NCBI GenBank assembly: GCA_024707225.1
Contig: JANQAE010000003.1
Location: 620,001 to 684,000, forward strand
DNA length: 64,000 nucleotides
Direction: 5' to 3'
From: Dokdonella sp.
Lineage (GTDB): Bacteria; Pseudomonadota; Gammaproteobacteria; Xanthomonadales; Rhodanobacteraceae
Made by a program: the position numbers and the translations under genes. A model generated the notes under the pieces. It searched no databases, was not told where the DNA came from, and worked only from the letters and a program-made list of their open reading frames with translations. Positions 39,701 through 48,698 of the stretch are shown here, one piece after another (the stretch's first letter is position 1; each line of letters opens with the position of its first letter).

Positions 39701-40188
39701 ATGAGCGCGCTGACGATCCTGATCGCCGACGACCATCCGCTGTTCCGCGCCGCCGTGCTGCGTGCCTCGCAGGATGCGCAGCCCCAGGCGCAGCGCGTCG
39801 AGGCCGCAAGCGCGGCGACGCTGGAGCGGGCGCTGCAGGCGCATCCCGACCCGGACCTGGTGCTGCTCGACCTGACCATGCCCGGTGCGCACGGCTTCTC
39901 GGAGCTGCTGCATTCGCGCGGCGAGCATCCGCAGGTGCCGGTGCTGATGATCTCGTCCAACGAACACCCGCGCGTGATCCGGCGTGCCCGGCAGTTCGGC
40001 GCGACAGGCTTCGCGCCCAATTCCGCGCCTGCCGAGGTGGTCGCCCGCGCCGTGGCCGACGTGCTCGACGGCGGCAGATGGTTTCCGCGCTGACGGCCGA
40101 GCGCTCGGCCTCCGACAGCGCCCTCGCGCAGCGCCTGGCACAGCTGACGCCGCAGCAGTTCCGCGTGCTGCGCCCCGTCTCCGAGGGC
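39701..40188 (+). pseudogene. CrbR/ErdR-like LuxR-family response regulator, frameshifted and truncated
   Basis: The receiver domain is complete: LTILIADDHPLFRAAVLRAS with the acidic pair, VLLDLTMPGAHGFSELL with the phospho-acceptor Asp, then FGATGFAPNSAPAEVV. The first frame stops at 40093 after GGRWFPR. One frame over, ALTAERSASDSALAQ and LTPQQFRVLRPVSEG follow, the last being the start of a LuxR-type HTH. Adding one C (TTTCCC) joins them. The DNA-binding helices are then missing because the sequence runs straight into a porin tail. The family (CrbR/ErdR) commonly regulates acetate and pyruvate genes such as acs and cstA, and cstA is 1 kb upstream. Confidence 0.75.
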
Positions 40189-40416
40189 GGTATCGGCGCG
40201 TTCGAACCGGCGGCGCGCTACGACAAGTACGACTTCACCGATGCGGCACGCGGCGGCGAAGGCGAGGCCTGGACGTTCGGCGTCAACTGGTACCTCAACG
40301 ACTGGTCGCGCCTGATGTTCGACCTCGTGCACTGGAAGACCGACCACAAGGTCGGCAGCTATCAGGGGCCCGATTCGCGCAACACGCTCGGCGCGCGCAT
40401 GCAGGTCGCCTTCTGA
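40183..40416 (+). pseudogene. C-terminal remnant of a phosphate-selective porin (OprO/OprP-like)
   Basis: About 75 codons in the same frame as the regulator's second part. GIGAFEPAARYDKYDFTD, then WTFGVNWYLNDWSRLMFD and TLGARMQVAF with a C-terminal Phe, are the last beta-strands of a porin of the OprO/OprP family. There is no signal peptide and no other porin strand upstream, so the first 80% or so of the gene is absent. The joint at 40183-40188 is GAGGGC, which could have been shared by both parents. Confidence 0.7.
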
Positions 40417-40639
40417 TGCGCGAGGCCGCCTCGCACGATCCCGACGGTGGCTCACGTACTCGGGTCCGGCCCGCCGGACGCGCTGCGGCGGCGCAGCGTG
40501 GGTGCGCCGGACGCTGGCGTATACTGCCTGCGCCGCGACGGCGGCATCACCGCCGGTGATGCGCTCGTTGCGCGATACGTCGTCATAAGGCCGGAGCCGG
40601 CCCCCTGCCGGAGCGGTCTTCCTCTTCAGGAGTACCCGT

Positions 40640-41056
40640 ATGGCCAAGGTCAAGATGTCCACGCCGCTTCCGGTTTCGGCCGATCAGGTCTGGAAGCTGA
40701 TCGGCGGATTCAACGCGCTGCCCGACTGGCATCCCGCCGTGCAGAAGAGCGAGCTTGCCGACGGCGGGCGCGTCCGCCGCCTGCAGCTGCTCGGCGGCGC
40801 CAGCCTCGTCGAGCGCATGGAATCCTTCGACGACAACGATCACGTCTACACCTACTCGATCGAGAAGGGCGCGCTGCCGGTCGCCAACTACAAGTCCACG
40901 GTCCGCGTACGGCAGGACGAGGGCAAGGACGGCTGCGTGGTCGAATGGTCCGGTGATTTCGTGCCGGCCGGCGTGCCCGAGAACGATGCCGTCGCGACGA
41001 TGCAGGGCATCTATCAGGCCGGTCTGGACAACCTGCGCAAGCTGTTCAACGTCTAG
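40640..41056 (+). CDS. SRPBCC-family (START-like) protein
   Basis: A 138-residue protein of the polyketide-cyclase/START-like fold. STPLPVSADQVWKLIGGFNA, LPDWHPAVQKSEL and VERMESFDDNDHVYTYSI fit the bacterial SRPBCC type that binds hydrophobic ligands. It has no signal peptide. GGAG lies 8 bases before the ATG. The gap upstream (40417-40639) contains a GGCCGG/CCGGCC hairpin near 40590 and a TATACT -10-like box near 40516. The ligand is unknown. Confidence 0.82.
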   Translation: MAKVKMSTPLPVSADQVWKLIGGFNALPDWHPAVQKSELADGGRVRRLQLLGGASLVERMESFDDNDHVYTYSIEKGALPVANYKSTVRVRQDEGKDGCVVEWSGDFVPAGVPENDAVATMQGIYQAGLDNLRKLFNV

Positions 41057-41067
41057 CACGAGGCCTC

Positions 41068-41119
41068 GGAACGGGTTCGTGCCCGTTCCCCGGTCGGACG
41101 GCGCGAGCCTGGCTCGCGC
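41068..41119 (+). terminator. Two strong tandem hairpins after the SRPBCC gene
   Basis: GGAACGGG/CCCGTTCC with a six-base loop (41068-41089), then GCGCGAGC/GCTCGCGC with a three-base loop (41101-41119). There is no T-run, so this is a terminator-like or RNA-stabilising structure. Confidence 0.4.
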
Positions 41120-41235
41120 ATCTTCGCCGGCATCGATCCGGGGCGATCGATTCTGGAGCGGTTCTTTTCCGGATCGCACGAGCTGGCTGTTGTCGGCGGC
41201 CTGCGCGGTGCTTTCCCGGCGCCTTTGGGGGGCGC

Positions 41236-43752
41236 ATGCACGGATATCCGATACGGTTCCTGCGCGGCCTCCGGCTGTGGACGGCCGGCTTACTGATGCT
41301 GCTGGCCGCCACGGCGACGGCCAGGGAGATCGAACCCGGAGCTGCAGTCGAGCTGCGCGAGGGCCGCGGCCTGGTCGCGATCGCGCTCGACGCCGCGGTG
41401 CCGGTCTCGTCGCTGAAGATCGATCGCAAGGACGGCGGGTTCGGCGGTCAGCGCCTGCTGCGCCTGGGTCATGGACGCAGCCTGCGGCTGCTCGAGCTGC
41501 CGGCCGGCGAGTACCGCTTCAGCCGCATCGAGATCGGCTTCGACAACCAGCCGTACTGGTACGTCAATCTGCGCAAGGACGGGCGGCTGGACTTCAAGGT
41601 CGAGCCCGGCGTCATCAGCTATGCCGGCGACCTGGATCTGACCGCGTCCGGATACGGCATCTTTCATACGGTCCAGCGCGACCGGCTCGCGCAGCTGGCG
41701 ATCGATCTGGACACGCATCATCCGGGCCTGCGCGAGCGCTGGCCGCTGCGCTGGCAGGGCGTGACGCCGGATCGCTTCGGCCAGTTCATGACCCGCGAAC
41801 TGGCCGGCACGCCTTTGGCGGACGTCGTGAAAGCCGCCGACGCGGCCACCGTCGCCGAGCCGGAGAAGCAGGCCGATGCGCAGCTGCCGATCCTGGTGCG
41901 CGAGCTGTTCGCCGACTGGCAGGTCTCGATGGTCCGTCTGAACCCGGCCGGCGACATGCTCGCGATCACCGAGCAGAAGGACGGCCGCCACTCGATCAGC
42001 GTGCTCGACGTCGCGACGCTGCAGGCCAGCCTCGTCTACAGCGGCGACTATCCGGTCTACCAGATGAGCTGGGCCGCCGACCGCACCCTGTTGATCGGCG
42101 TCGACAATCGCGGCCGCACCAGCTATGCGGTGCGCCTGCGCGTGGAGGCCGGGCGTGCGCCGGCGTTCGACCTGCTGACGTTCCCGTACGACGGCTGGTT
42201 CGTCTCGACGATCGGCGAGGATGGCAATCAGGTGGTGTTCGCGCGTCCGGAGTCCGGCGGCGGCGCCGGCCTGTATCGCGTGGCGCTCGACGGCAAGCGC
42301 ATCGAACGCAGTCAGTTCGACCGCAGCCGCCGGCTCGACAAGGGCCTGGAGGGCTGGAGCGACGTCGTGACCGACCGCGCCGGGGTGCCGCGCGCGGTGG
42401 TCGCCAGCGAGGACGGCGAGTATGTGCTCAAGACCCAGACCGGAGCCGACGGCCGCTGGCAGATCGTACGCCGCTTCTCGAACGAGGATCGCTTCCACCT
42501 GCTCCAACTCGCACCCGGAGGCAACAGCGTCTACGCCACGACCGACATCGATCGCGCCCAGAACGAACTGGTCCGCGTCGATCTGGCCGACGGCAAGATC
42601 GCCCAGACCGTGCTCGCACTGCCGGGCGTGGACATCCTCGAAGTGCTGACGACGCCCGCCGGCGTGCCGGTCGGTGCCAGCTACCTGCAGGACGGACGCC
42701 GCCAGACCCATTACTTCGATTCGGCGAACGCCTCGCTGCATGCGGCCCTGGCGCAGGCACTGCCCGATCGCAGCATCGCCGTCTACGAGACCAGTCGCAG
42801 CGGCACACGCGCACTGGTGCTGGCCAGCGACGAGACCGACCCGGGCACGTACTACCTCTACGACGCCGAGCACAACCGGGTCGAACAGCTGCTGTCGCGA
42901 TTGCCCGCGTTCGAGCGCGCAAAACCGACGCGTTCCGCGCTGCTGCGGCTGGAAGCCTCCGACGGCACGCCGATCGAGGCGTATCTGGCCCTGCCGTCGG
43001 GCCGGGGGCCGCATCCGCTGATCGTAATGCCGCACGGCGGACCGATCGGCGTACGCGACACCCTGCACTACGATCCCGAGGTGCAGCTGATGACCAACCG
43101 AGGCTACGCGGTGCTGCGCGTCAACTTCCGCGGCTCCGGCGGCTTCGGCCGGCAGTTCGAGCAGGCCGGCTACGGCGCGTTCGGCACGCGGATCGAGGAC
43201 GACGTGCTGGCCGCGGTCGACAAGGCGCTCGGCGCCTATCCGCTCGATCCGAAGCGAATCGCGCTGCGCGGCGCGAGCTACGGCGGCTACTCGACGCTGA
43301 TGGGCCTGATCCGCTTCCCGGACCGCTATTCCTGCGGCGTGGCGACCGCGGCGGTCACCGACTGGGTGCTGCCGTTCTCGTCGAGCGACTGGGCCGCCAG
43401 CCCGGTCGCGCGTGATCTGATGAAGAAGCGCGTCGGCGATCCGGCCACGCAGATCGATGCGGTGGAGGCGATCTCTCCGGTCTACCGCTATCGCCAGATC
43501 GACAAGCCTCTGCTGCTCGCGCATGGCGCGCGCGACCGACGCGTCACGATCGAGCATGCACTGAGACTGCGGCTGCTGCTGGCCAAGGCCGGCAAACCGG
43601 CACAGTGGCTGCCGTTCGAGAAGGAAGGCCACGGCATCGCCGAGCTCGACAATCGCGTCCGGCTCGAATCGGCCGTGGACACGTTCCTGCGCAGCTGCTT
43701 CGGTGCCGGCAAGCCGGCCGTTCCGGCGACGGCGCAGACGCCCTCGCCCTGA
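41236..43752 (+). CDS. Secreted S9-family prolyl oligopeptidase-like peptidase
   Basis: A 838-residue exported protein. The N-terminal signal (LWTAGLLMLLAATATARE) is followed by a beta-rich region (about 200-560, propeller-like) and an alpha/beta-hydrolase domain. The catalytic residues are visible: Ser in LRGASYGGYSTLMG (about 680), Asp in AHGARDRRVTIEHAL (about 762) and His in EKEGHGIAELDNR (about 798). MPHGGPIGVRDTLHYDPEV is the conserved start of the hydrolase. It probably releases dipeptides or cleaves small peptides in the periplasm. ATG 41236 has the GGGGGG-containing leader only; no clear SD. Confidence 0.9.
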   Translation: MHGYPIRFLRGLRLWTAGLLMLLAATATAREIEPGAAVELREGRGLVAIALDAAVPVSSLKIDRKDGGFGGQRLLRLGHGRSLRLLELPAGEYRFSRIEIGFDNQPYWYVNLRKDGRLDFKVEPGVISYAGDLDLTASGYGIFHTVQRDRLAQLAIDLDTHHPGLRERWPLRWQGVTPDRFGQFMTRELAGTPLADVVKAADAATVAEPEKQADAQLPILVRELFADWQVSMVRLNPAGDMLAITEQKDGRHSISVLDVATLQASLVYSGDYPVYQMSWAADRTLLIGVDNRGRTSYAVRLRVEAGRAPAFDLLTFPYDGWFVSTIGEDGNQVVFARPESGGGAGLYRVALDGKRIERSQFDRSRRLDKGLEGWSDVVTDRAGVPRAVVASEDGEYVLKTQTGADGRWQIVRRFSNEDRFHLLQLAPGGNSVYATTDIDRAQNELVRVDLADGKIAQTVLALPGVDILEVLTTPAGVPVGASYLQDGRRQTHYFDSANASLHAALAQALPDRSIAVYETSRSGTRALVLASDETDPGTYYLYDAEHNRVEQLLSRLPAFERAKPTRSALLRLEASDGTPIEAYLALPSGRGPHPLIVMPHGGPIGVRDTLHYDPEVQLMTNRGYAVLRVNFRGSGGFGRQFEQAGYGAFGTRIEDDVLAAVDKALGAYPLDPKRIALRGASYGGYSTLMGLIRFPDRYSCGVATAAVTDWVLPFSSSDWAASPVARDLMKKRVGDPATQIDAVEAISPVYRYRQIDKPLLLAHGARDRRVTIEHALRLRLLLAKAGKPAQWLPFEKEGHGIAELDNRVRLESAVDTFLRSCFGAGKPAVPATAQTPSP

Positions 43753-44017
43753 GCGGGCCGCGCCGGCGGCCGAGTGCGCTGAAGCGCGAGGTCTGGCAGG
43801 CCGTGCCGGCCCGCGGTTGCATCGCGACCGAACGCGTACGGAACCGGCGATCGAACATGCCTCCGGGCACGCGTGGCGCCGGTCTTGTACCGACGTCGTG
43901 GGGACGCAGGCCGGAGCCGCGACGCGGCCGAGCCGCTCTCCAGCGGATCACCGTTCGCTTCGATCGAATCGAACAATCGCACGCCTCGTTCGCGTCGAAG
44001 CCGGCGTTGCGCGCGTT

Positions 44018-46402
44018 CTACAACCCCGGATGGGCCGGCTCGTGATCCTCGCGCAGACGCGCGACGATCGCATCGAGCGCGCGATCGAACAGCGGCGCCT
44101 CCTCGAGGATCACCGCGGTGCCGGCGCGCAGCTCGGCCGCGAGCGCGGTGACGGTCTTGTCGTCGACCTTGAGGCCGCGGCGGTTGACGAACAGGTACTT
44201 GGAGCTGATCGGGCTGATCCACGACAGCTTGGCGCGTTCGCGATGGCCGTGTTCGTCGACCAGCTCGAGCCAGGTTCCGGGGCGCAGCGCGCGGGCGCGC
44301 TGCAGGTATTCGTCTTCGTGCAGATCGTCCTCGACGCGGTCGGCCTCGATCGTGCTGGCGCCGAGCAGGATCTCCTCGACCGGACTGCCGGCGACATCGG
44401 CGGCCTGTTCGGTCACCGCTTCGGCCTGTTCCGCCGACGCCGCGGCCGCATGGAGGCAGGCGCGCTCGACGACGACCTCGCGCACGGTCTTGCGCTCGAC
44501 CGGCGCGCCGCCCTGCAGCGAGGTGTAGAAGTCGGCCAGCGAGCGCATCGTCTCGTTGATCTCGTTGTCGTGCAGGCCGATCGTGCCGAGGCCATGACGC
44601 AGCGCGCGCTCGATCTGCGGCTTGACCTTGTGCAGGCGCTGGCGGTCCGCCTCGGTCTGCTTCGGCAGCGCGCTCCAGACGAACTCGTCGACGAAGCGCA
44701 GGCCGTTGCGCCACTCCTCGGACTGCTCGCCGTGGCGCAGCAGCGCGACGACGAGGTAGTTGGCCCACGGCCGCGACAACACCGCGTGGATGATCGGCGG
44801 CAGTACGCGCTCGTCGATGCGCAGCAGGATCTCGCGCGCCGCGGTGCGCCGCGCGTCCTGCAGGCGCTCGCGACCGCGCGCGGCCTCGGCGACGCGCTGC
44901 TCGGCCAGGCCGGCCCGCTTGCGGCCCTGCTCGAGGAAGGCCTCGAACGACTCGAGCTCGCGCTGGAAGATCGCCAGATCGTCGTCGAAGTCGGTCAGGA
45001 TCTTCTCGACCGACTGGCGCACGCGGTCGAGCAGGCGATGATCCGGATCGGCCTCCTCGGACCAGCCGAGGCCGGCCTGCGCCAGCGCATCGAGCAGGCG
45101 CCGCGCCGGATGGGCGCGCTGCGCGAACAGATGGCGGTCGAGGATCGCGACCTTCAGATACGGAATCTGCAGCCGGCTCAGCACCGCCTGCATCTCGGCC
45201 GGCAGGTTGCGGTCCTGCAGGATGTACTCGAACAGCATCCCGACCAGATCGATCGTGTCCTCGTCGGCGCTGGACACATGGTGGTGGCCGTCGGCCGCGC
45301 CGATCCGCTCGACCTGCTCGAGCAGGTCGTGCTTGATCTGCTGGACGGCCTGGGCCGCATCGGCGATCGACCCGGCCTGCGCATGATGACGATGCGCGAC
45401 TTGCGGGTTCTGGGACTGCAGGATCGTCAGCGCGCTCAGCAGGTCGACCGGGCTCAGCACCGGCGGCGCGGCCGGCTCGGGCTCGAGCGCGGCCGGAAGG
45501 CCGATGTCGTGCGGGTGTCCGCGACGGCCGGCCAGGAGCTTGTTGAGCGTCTGGTAGAGCTCGGCCTGCCAGGCCGAGGCCTGATCGTAGCCGCCATGCG
45601 CCGGTGCCGGCTCGCCGACCGCCGGCTGCGGCGCACCGGCAGCACCGTGCGCGGCCGGTGGCGAGTAGGTGCCGGCCGCGCCGGGTGCGCGTACCGGCGT
45701 CGCGGCGATCTGCGGCAGCACACCGGCCTGGATCAGCTCGGCGTTGACTTCCTCGTAGAGCCCGTCCAGACCGCTCATGACGTAGCGGTCGAACAGCTTG
45801 TAGACGATCAGGCGCACGTGCAAGCCAAGATCGAACTCGCGCGTGGCCTCGCGGAACGCGTCGCCGAGCGCAGCCGGACCGATCGGATTGATCGCGTCGT
45901 CGACGCTGCCGCCGCCGGTCAGCACCGACAGGCGCTGGTTGATCTGGAACAGCGCGCGCGACCAGCGGCTGTTGGCCTTGGCGACCATGCCCGACACCGC
46001 GAGCGACTGCTCGAGCTCCTGGTCGTCGACCAGCGAGAGGCCGGCACCGGCCTGCGGCGTGACGTCGGGCCGCGCGACGCGCGCGCGGCCCTCGGCGAAC
46101 TCGTTGAACGTGCGGGTGACCTGCTCCTGGAAGCGGCGCTCGACCAGATGGCGCTTCTTGCGCACCTCGCGCATGCCGTCGAAGAACTGCGTCTGCGCGG
46201 CGTTGTTCTCGGCCTTTTCGGCCAGGTCGAACAGCGCGTCGTCGATGTTCTCGAACAGCACCCCGACCAGGCCGGCGATGCGCTTGAGCGCGATGCCGCG
46301 GACGCGCTTGAGCAGATCGCCGAGGCGATCGCCGGCAGCACTCTGCACCGCCTGCCGCTGCTGCAGGTCGATGATCTTCTTGCTGTCGTCGGGGCTGACC
46401 AT
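44018..46402 (-). CDS. DUF1631 family protein
   Basis: The 794-residue soluble protein matches the DUF1631 family (old automatic name 'thymidine phosphorylase' is unfounded). The N-terminus (KIIDLQQRQAVQSAAGDRL) and FENIDDALFDLAEKAENNAA, then LVIYKLFDRYVMSGLDGLYE, are conserved. Gln/Gly/Ala-rich linkers lie near 270-320. The C-terminal region holds LRPGTWLELVDEHGHRERAK and VNRRGLKVDDKTV, which look PilZ-like or barrel-like. Its function is unknown in the literature I recall. It stands alone, facing the purE region. Confidence 0.88.
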   Translation of the reverse strand: MVSPDDSKKIIDLQQRQAVQSAAGDRLGDLLKRVRGIALKRIAGLVGVLFENIDDALFDLAEKAENNAAQTQFFDGMREVRKKRHLVERRFQEQVTRTFNEFAEGRARVARPDVTPQAGAGLSLVDDQELEQSLAVSGMVAKANSRWSRALFQINQRLSVLTGGGSVDDAINPIGPAALGDAFREATREFDLGLHVRLIVYKLFDRYVMSGLDGLYEEVNAELIQAGVLPQIAATPVRAPGAAGTYSPPAAHGAAGAPQPAVGEPAPAHGGYDQASAWQAELYQTLNKLLAGRRGHPHDIGLPAALEPEPAAPPVLSPVDLLSALTILQSQNPQVAHRHHAQAGSIADAAQAVQQIKHDLLEQVERIGAADGHHHVSSADEDTIDLVGMLFEYILQDRNLPAEMQAVLSRLQIPYLKVAILDRHLFAQRAHPARRLLDALAQAGLGWSEEADPDHRLLDRVRQSVEKILTDFDDDLAIFQRELESFEAFLEQGRKRAGLAEQRVAEAARGRERLQDARRTAAREILLRIDERVLPPIIHAVLSRPWANYLVVALLRHGEQSEEWRNGLRFVDEFVWSALPKQTEADRQRLHKVKPQIERALRHGLGTIGLHDNEINETMRSLADFYTSLQGGAPVERKTVREVVVERACLHAAAASAEQAEAVTEQAADVAGSPVEEILLGASTIEADRVEDDLHEDEYLQRARALRPGTWLELVDEHGHRERAKLSWISPISSKYLFVNRRGLKVDDKTVTALAAELRAGTAVILEEAPLFDRALDAIVARLREDHEPAHPGL

Positions 46403-46575
46403 GGGCTATGCAGTCCGGTTGGAACCAGTCGGAGCGGTCCCTTTCCGCTGTTCCGACAAGCTTATTCGCGCGCGGTTATCGTTGTGTGAACCAACGCACA
46501 AGCCCGGCAGACGGTGTCGACAGGCGACGCTCCGTGTCAGCTTCGGCCATCGGAAACGCCGTGTCGCGGCGGTGG

Positions 46576-46845
46576 TCAGGCGTCGCCGAGGCCGGCGAGG
46601 CCGGGCGTGGGGATCGCCTGATCGGCCAGCATGACCGGGATGCCCTCCTCGATCCGGTACACGCGCGCCCGGTCCTCGGTGATCAGCGCCGCCTGCAGCG
46701 ACGTGCGCCACGGCTGGCCGCCGGCGAGCGTGACGGTTCCGGCGGCGATGGCGCGGTTGAGCGCGTCGATCTCGTCGCGCCGCAGCGCTCGCAGCGCGGC
46801 CTGGCTGGCCGGGCAGCGCAGCAGGCTCAGTAAGCGTTGATCCAT
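46576..46845 (-). CDS. Trm112/YcaR-like small protein
   Basis: An 89-residue protein: [19 protein letters not shown] at the start and [18 protein letters not shown] at the end are the Trm112/YcaR pattern. Only one cysteine of the usual zinc-binding set is present, which is common in this shorter bacterial branch. The middle helix ([15 protein letters not shown]) is an insertion. The role may be methyltransferase activation or LPS biosynthesis support; not shown here. It diverges from purE with a 90-base gap. Confidence 0.72.
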   Translation of the reverse strand: MDQRLLSLLRCPASQAALRALRRDEIDALNRAIAAGTVTLAGGQPWRTSLQAALITEDRARVYRIEEGIPVMLADQAIPTPGLAGLGDA

Positions 46846-46864
46846 GGACTCCCGATGCCGAAAA

Positions 46865-46884
46865 CGGGCGCCTTGCGGCGCCCG
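46865..46884. other. Perfect hairpin between the Trm112-like gene and purE
   Basis: CGGGCGCC, loop TTGC, GGCGCCCG. It lies in the divergent gap upstream of the purE -10 box, so it is not a normal terminator for either gene. It may be an operator or an upstream terminator. Confidence 0.5.
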
Positions 46885-46892
46885 GTTGTGCT

Positions 46893-46898
46893 TACAAT
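46893..46898 (+). promoter_or_regulatory. -10 box of purE
   Basis: TACAAT followed by AGCCG, 38 bases before the purE start. The same core precedes the E1 and gcdH genes. Confidence 0.45.
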
Positions 46899-46935
46899 AG
46901 CCGTTTCGTGCGCATCGTGCGCGACGGGCAGCGCA

Positions 46936-47445
46936 ATGACCAAGAACAAGGCCGCGCCGGCACTGATCGGCGTCGTGATGGGATCCCGTTCGGACTGGGA
47001 CACCCTGCGCCACGCCGTCGAGACGCTCGAGCGCCTCGAGGTCGCGTACGAGGTCCGCGTCGTGTCGGCGCATCGCACGCCGGACCTGCTGTTCTCCTAT
47101 GCCGAGCAGGCGACCGGACGCGGCCTCAAGGTCGTCATCGCCGGAGCCGGCGGCGCCGCCCATCTGCCGGGCATGCTCGCGGCCAAGACGCGCCTGCCGG
47201 TGCTCGGCGTGCCGGTGCAGTCGCATGCGCTCAACGGCATGGATTCGCTGCTGTCGATCGTGCAGATGCCGGCCGGCATCCCGGTCGGCACGCTGGCGAT
47301 CGGTCGCGCCGGCGCGGTCAATGCCGCGCTGCTCGCCGCCTCGATCCTTGCGCTCGACGACGCCGCACTGGCCGGCCGCCTCGATACGTTCCGGCGCGAA
47401 CAGACCGACGCCGTGCTCGCCAAGCCGGACCCGCGCGAAGACTGA
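46936..47445 (+). CDS. purE: N5-carboxyaminoimidazole ribonucleotide mutase
   Basis: A 169-residue class I PurE, which converts N5-CAIR to CAIR in purine synthesis. [52 protein letters not shown] and [17 protein letters not shown] are the active-site segments. ATG 46936 ([16 protein letters not shown]) is preferred to a longer upstream frame that crosses the promoter. purK follows after two bases, forming an operon. Confidence 0.95.
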   Translation: MTKNKAAPALIGVVMGSRSDWDTLRHAVETLERLEVAYEVRVVSAHRTPDLLFSYAEQATGRGLKVVIAGAGGAAHLPGMLAAKTRLPVLGVPVQSHALNGMDSLLSIVQMPAGIPVGTLAIGRAGAVNAALLAASILALDDAALAGRLDTFRREQTDAVLAKPDPRED

Positions 47446-47447
47446 AC

Positions 47448-48587
47448 ATGGCCACGATCGGCATCCTCGGCGGCGGCCAGCTCGCCCGCATGCTCGTTCT
47501 GGCCGGCACCCCGCTCGGCCAGCGCTTCCGCGTCGTCGACAGCGCCGCCGATGCCTGCGCCGCGCAGATCGCGCCGCTGCTGCAGGCCGACTGGAACGAC
47601 TTCGCCGCGCTGGAGCCGTTCGCGGCCGAGAGCGACGTCGTCACGTTCGACTTCGAGAACGTGCCGGCCGCGACCGCCGAATGGATGGCCGCGCGCACGC
47701 GCGTGTTTCCCAATCCGGTCGCGCTCTCGACCGCGCAGGACCGCCTCGCCGAGAAGACCCTGTTCGGCCGGATCGGGCTGGACACGCCGACGTTCGCCGC
47801 GGTCGACAGCCGCGAGGATCTGGAACGCGCGGTCGCCGCGACCGGCCTGCCGGCGGTGCTGAAGACGCGCCGGTTCGGCTACGACGGCAAGGGCCAGTAC
47901 GTGCTGCGCGCGCCCGGCGACCTCGATGCGGCCTGGCAGGCACTCGGCGGCGTGCCGCTGATCCTGGAGGCGTTCGTGCCGTTCGAGCGCGAGGTCTCGG
48001 TCGTCGCGGTGCGCTCGCGCAGCGGCGAGTTCCGCCACTACCCGCTGACGCGCAACTGGCACGCCTCGGGCATCCTGTCAGCCAGCCTGGCGCCGCTGCG
48101 CGGCGAGGAGGCGCTCGAGGCGCGCGCGGTCGCGCATGCGCGCAGGCTGGCCGAGCATCTGGACTACGTCGGCGTATTCGCGCTGGAGCTGTTCGTGCAC
48201 GGCGAGCGCCTGCTCGGCAACGAGATGGCGCCACGCGTCCACAATTCGGGCCATTGGACGATCGAAGGCACGGCCTGCAGCCAGTTCGAGAATCACGTCC
48301 GTGCGATCCTCGGCCTGCCGCTCGGCGACACGCATGCGCTCGGCCACAGCGTCATGCTGAACTGGATCGGCACCCTGCCCGACGCCGGTCCGGTTCTGCG
48401 CGAACCGCGCGCGCACTGGCACGACTACGGCAAGAGCCCGCGCGCCGGCCGCAAGGTCGGCCACGCGACGATCTGCGGCGACGATCCGCACGAGCTGGCC
48501 GACCGTCTCGAGCGGATCGGCGCGGCGCTCGATCGGGCCGACCAGGTCGCGCCGGCTGTCGCGGCGCTGCGGTCGGGTTCGCCCTGA
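47448..48587 (+). CDS. purK: N5-carboxyaminoimidazole ribonucleotide synthase
   Basis: A 379-residue ATP-grasp enzyme that carboxylates AIR with bicarbonate and ATP, giving N5-CAIR for PurE. Motifs are IGILGGGQLARMLVLAG, VVTFDFENVP, LKTRRFGYDGKGQYVLR (ATP loop) and LGNEMAPRVHNSGHWTIEG. The start ATG is two bases after the purE stop. An imperfect GGCGCTC-type hairpin (48596-48615) follows the stop and may end the operon. Confidence 0.95.
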   Translation: MATIGILGGGQLARMLVLAGTPLGQRFRVVDSAADACAAQIAPLLQADWNDFAALEPFAAESDVVTFDFENVPAATAEWMAARTRVFPNPVALSTAQDRLAEKTLFGRIGLDTPTFAAVDSREDLERAVAATGLPAVLKTRRFGYDGKGQYVLRAPGDLDAAWQALGGVPLILEAFVPFEREVSVVAVRSRSGEFRHYPLTRNWHASGILSASLAPLRGEEALEARAVAHARRLAEHLDYVGVFALELFVHGERLLGNEMAPRVHNSGHWTIEGTACSQFENHVRAILGLPLGDTHALGHSVMLNWIGTLPDAGPVLREPRAHWHDYGKSPRAGRKVGHATICGDDPHELADRLERIGAALDRADQVAPAVAALRSGSP

Positions 48588-48698
48588 ACGGGCGGCCGGC
48601 GCTCGGGAGCGCTGGCTGCGCGACGCGAACCGCCTCATCATCGGCGCCGCGGCCGCCGACAACGGCGACCTCCTGATCGCCCCAGCCCGGAACTGCCC

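Noticed and set aside
41290-43632. Long minus-strand open frame opposite the S9 peptidase
   Set aside because: The catalytic triad is on the plus strand; the other is compositional noise.
43753-44017. Possible small gene between the S9 peptidase and DUF1631 genes
   Set aside because: The open frames lack ribosome sites and give Arg-rich products; the gap is only 265 bases.
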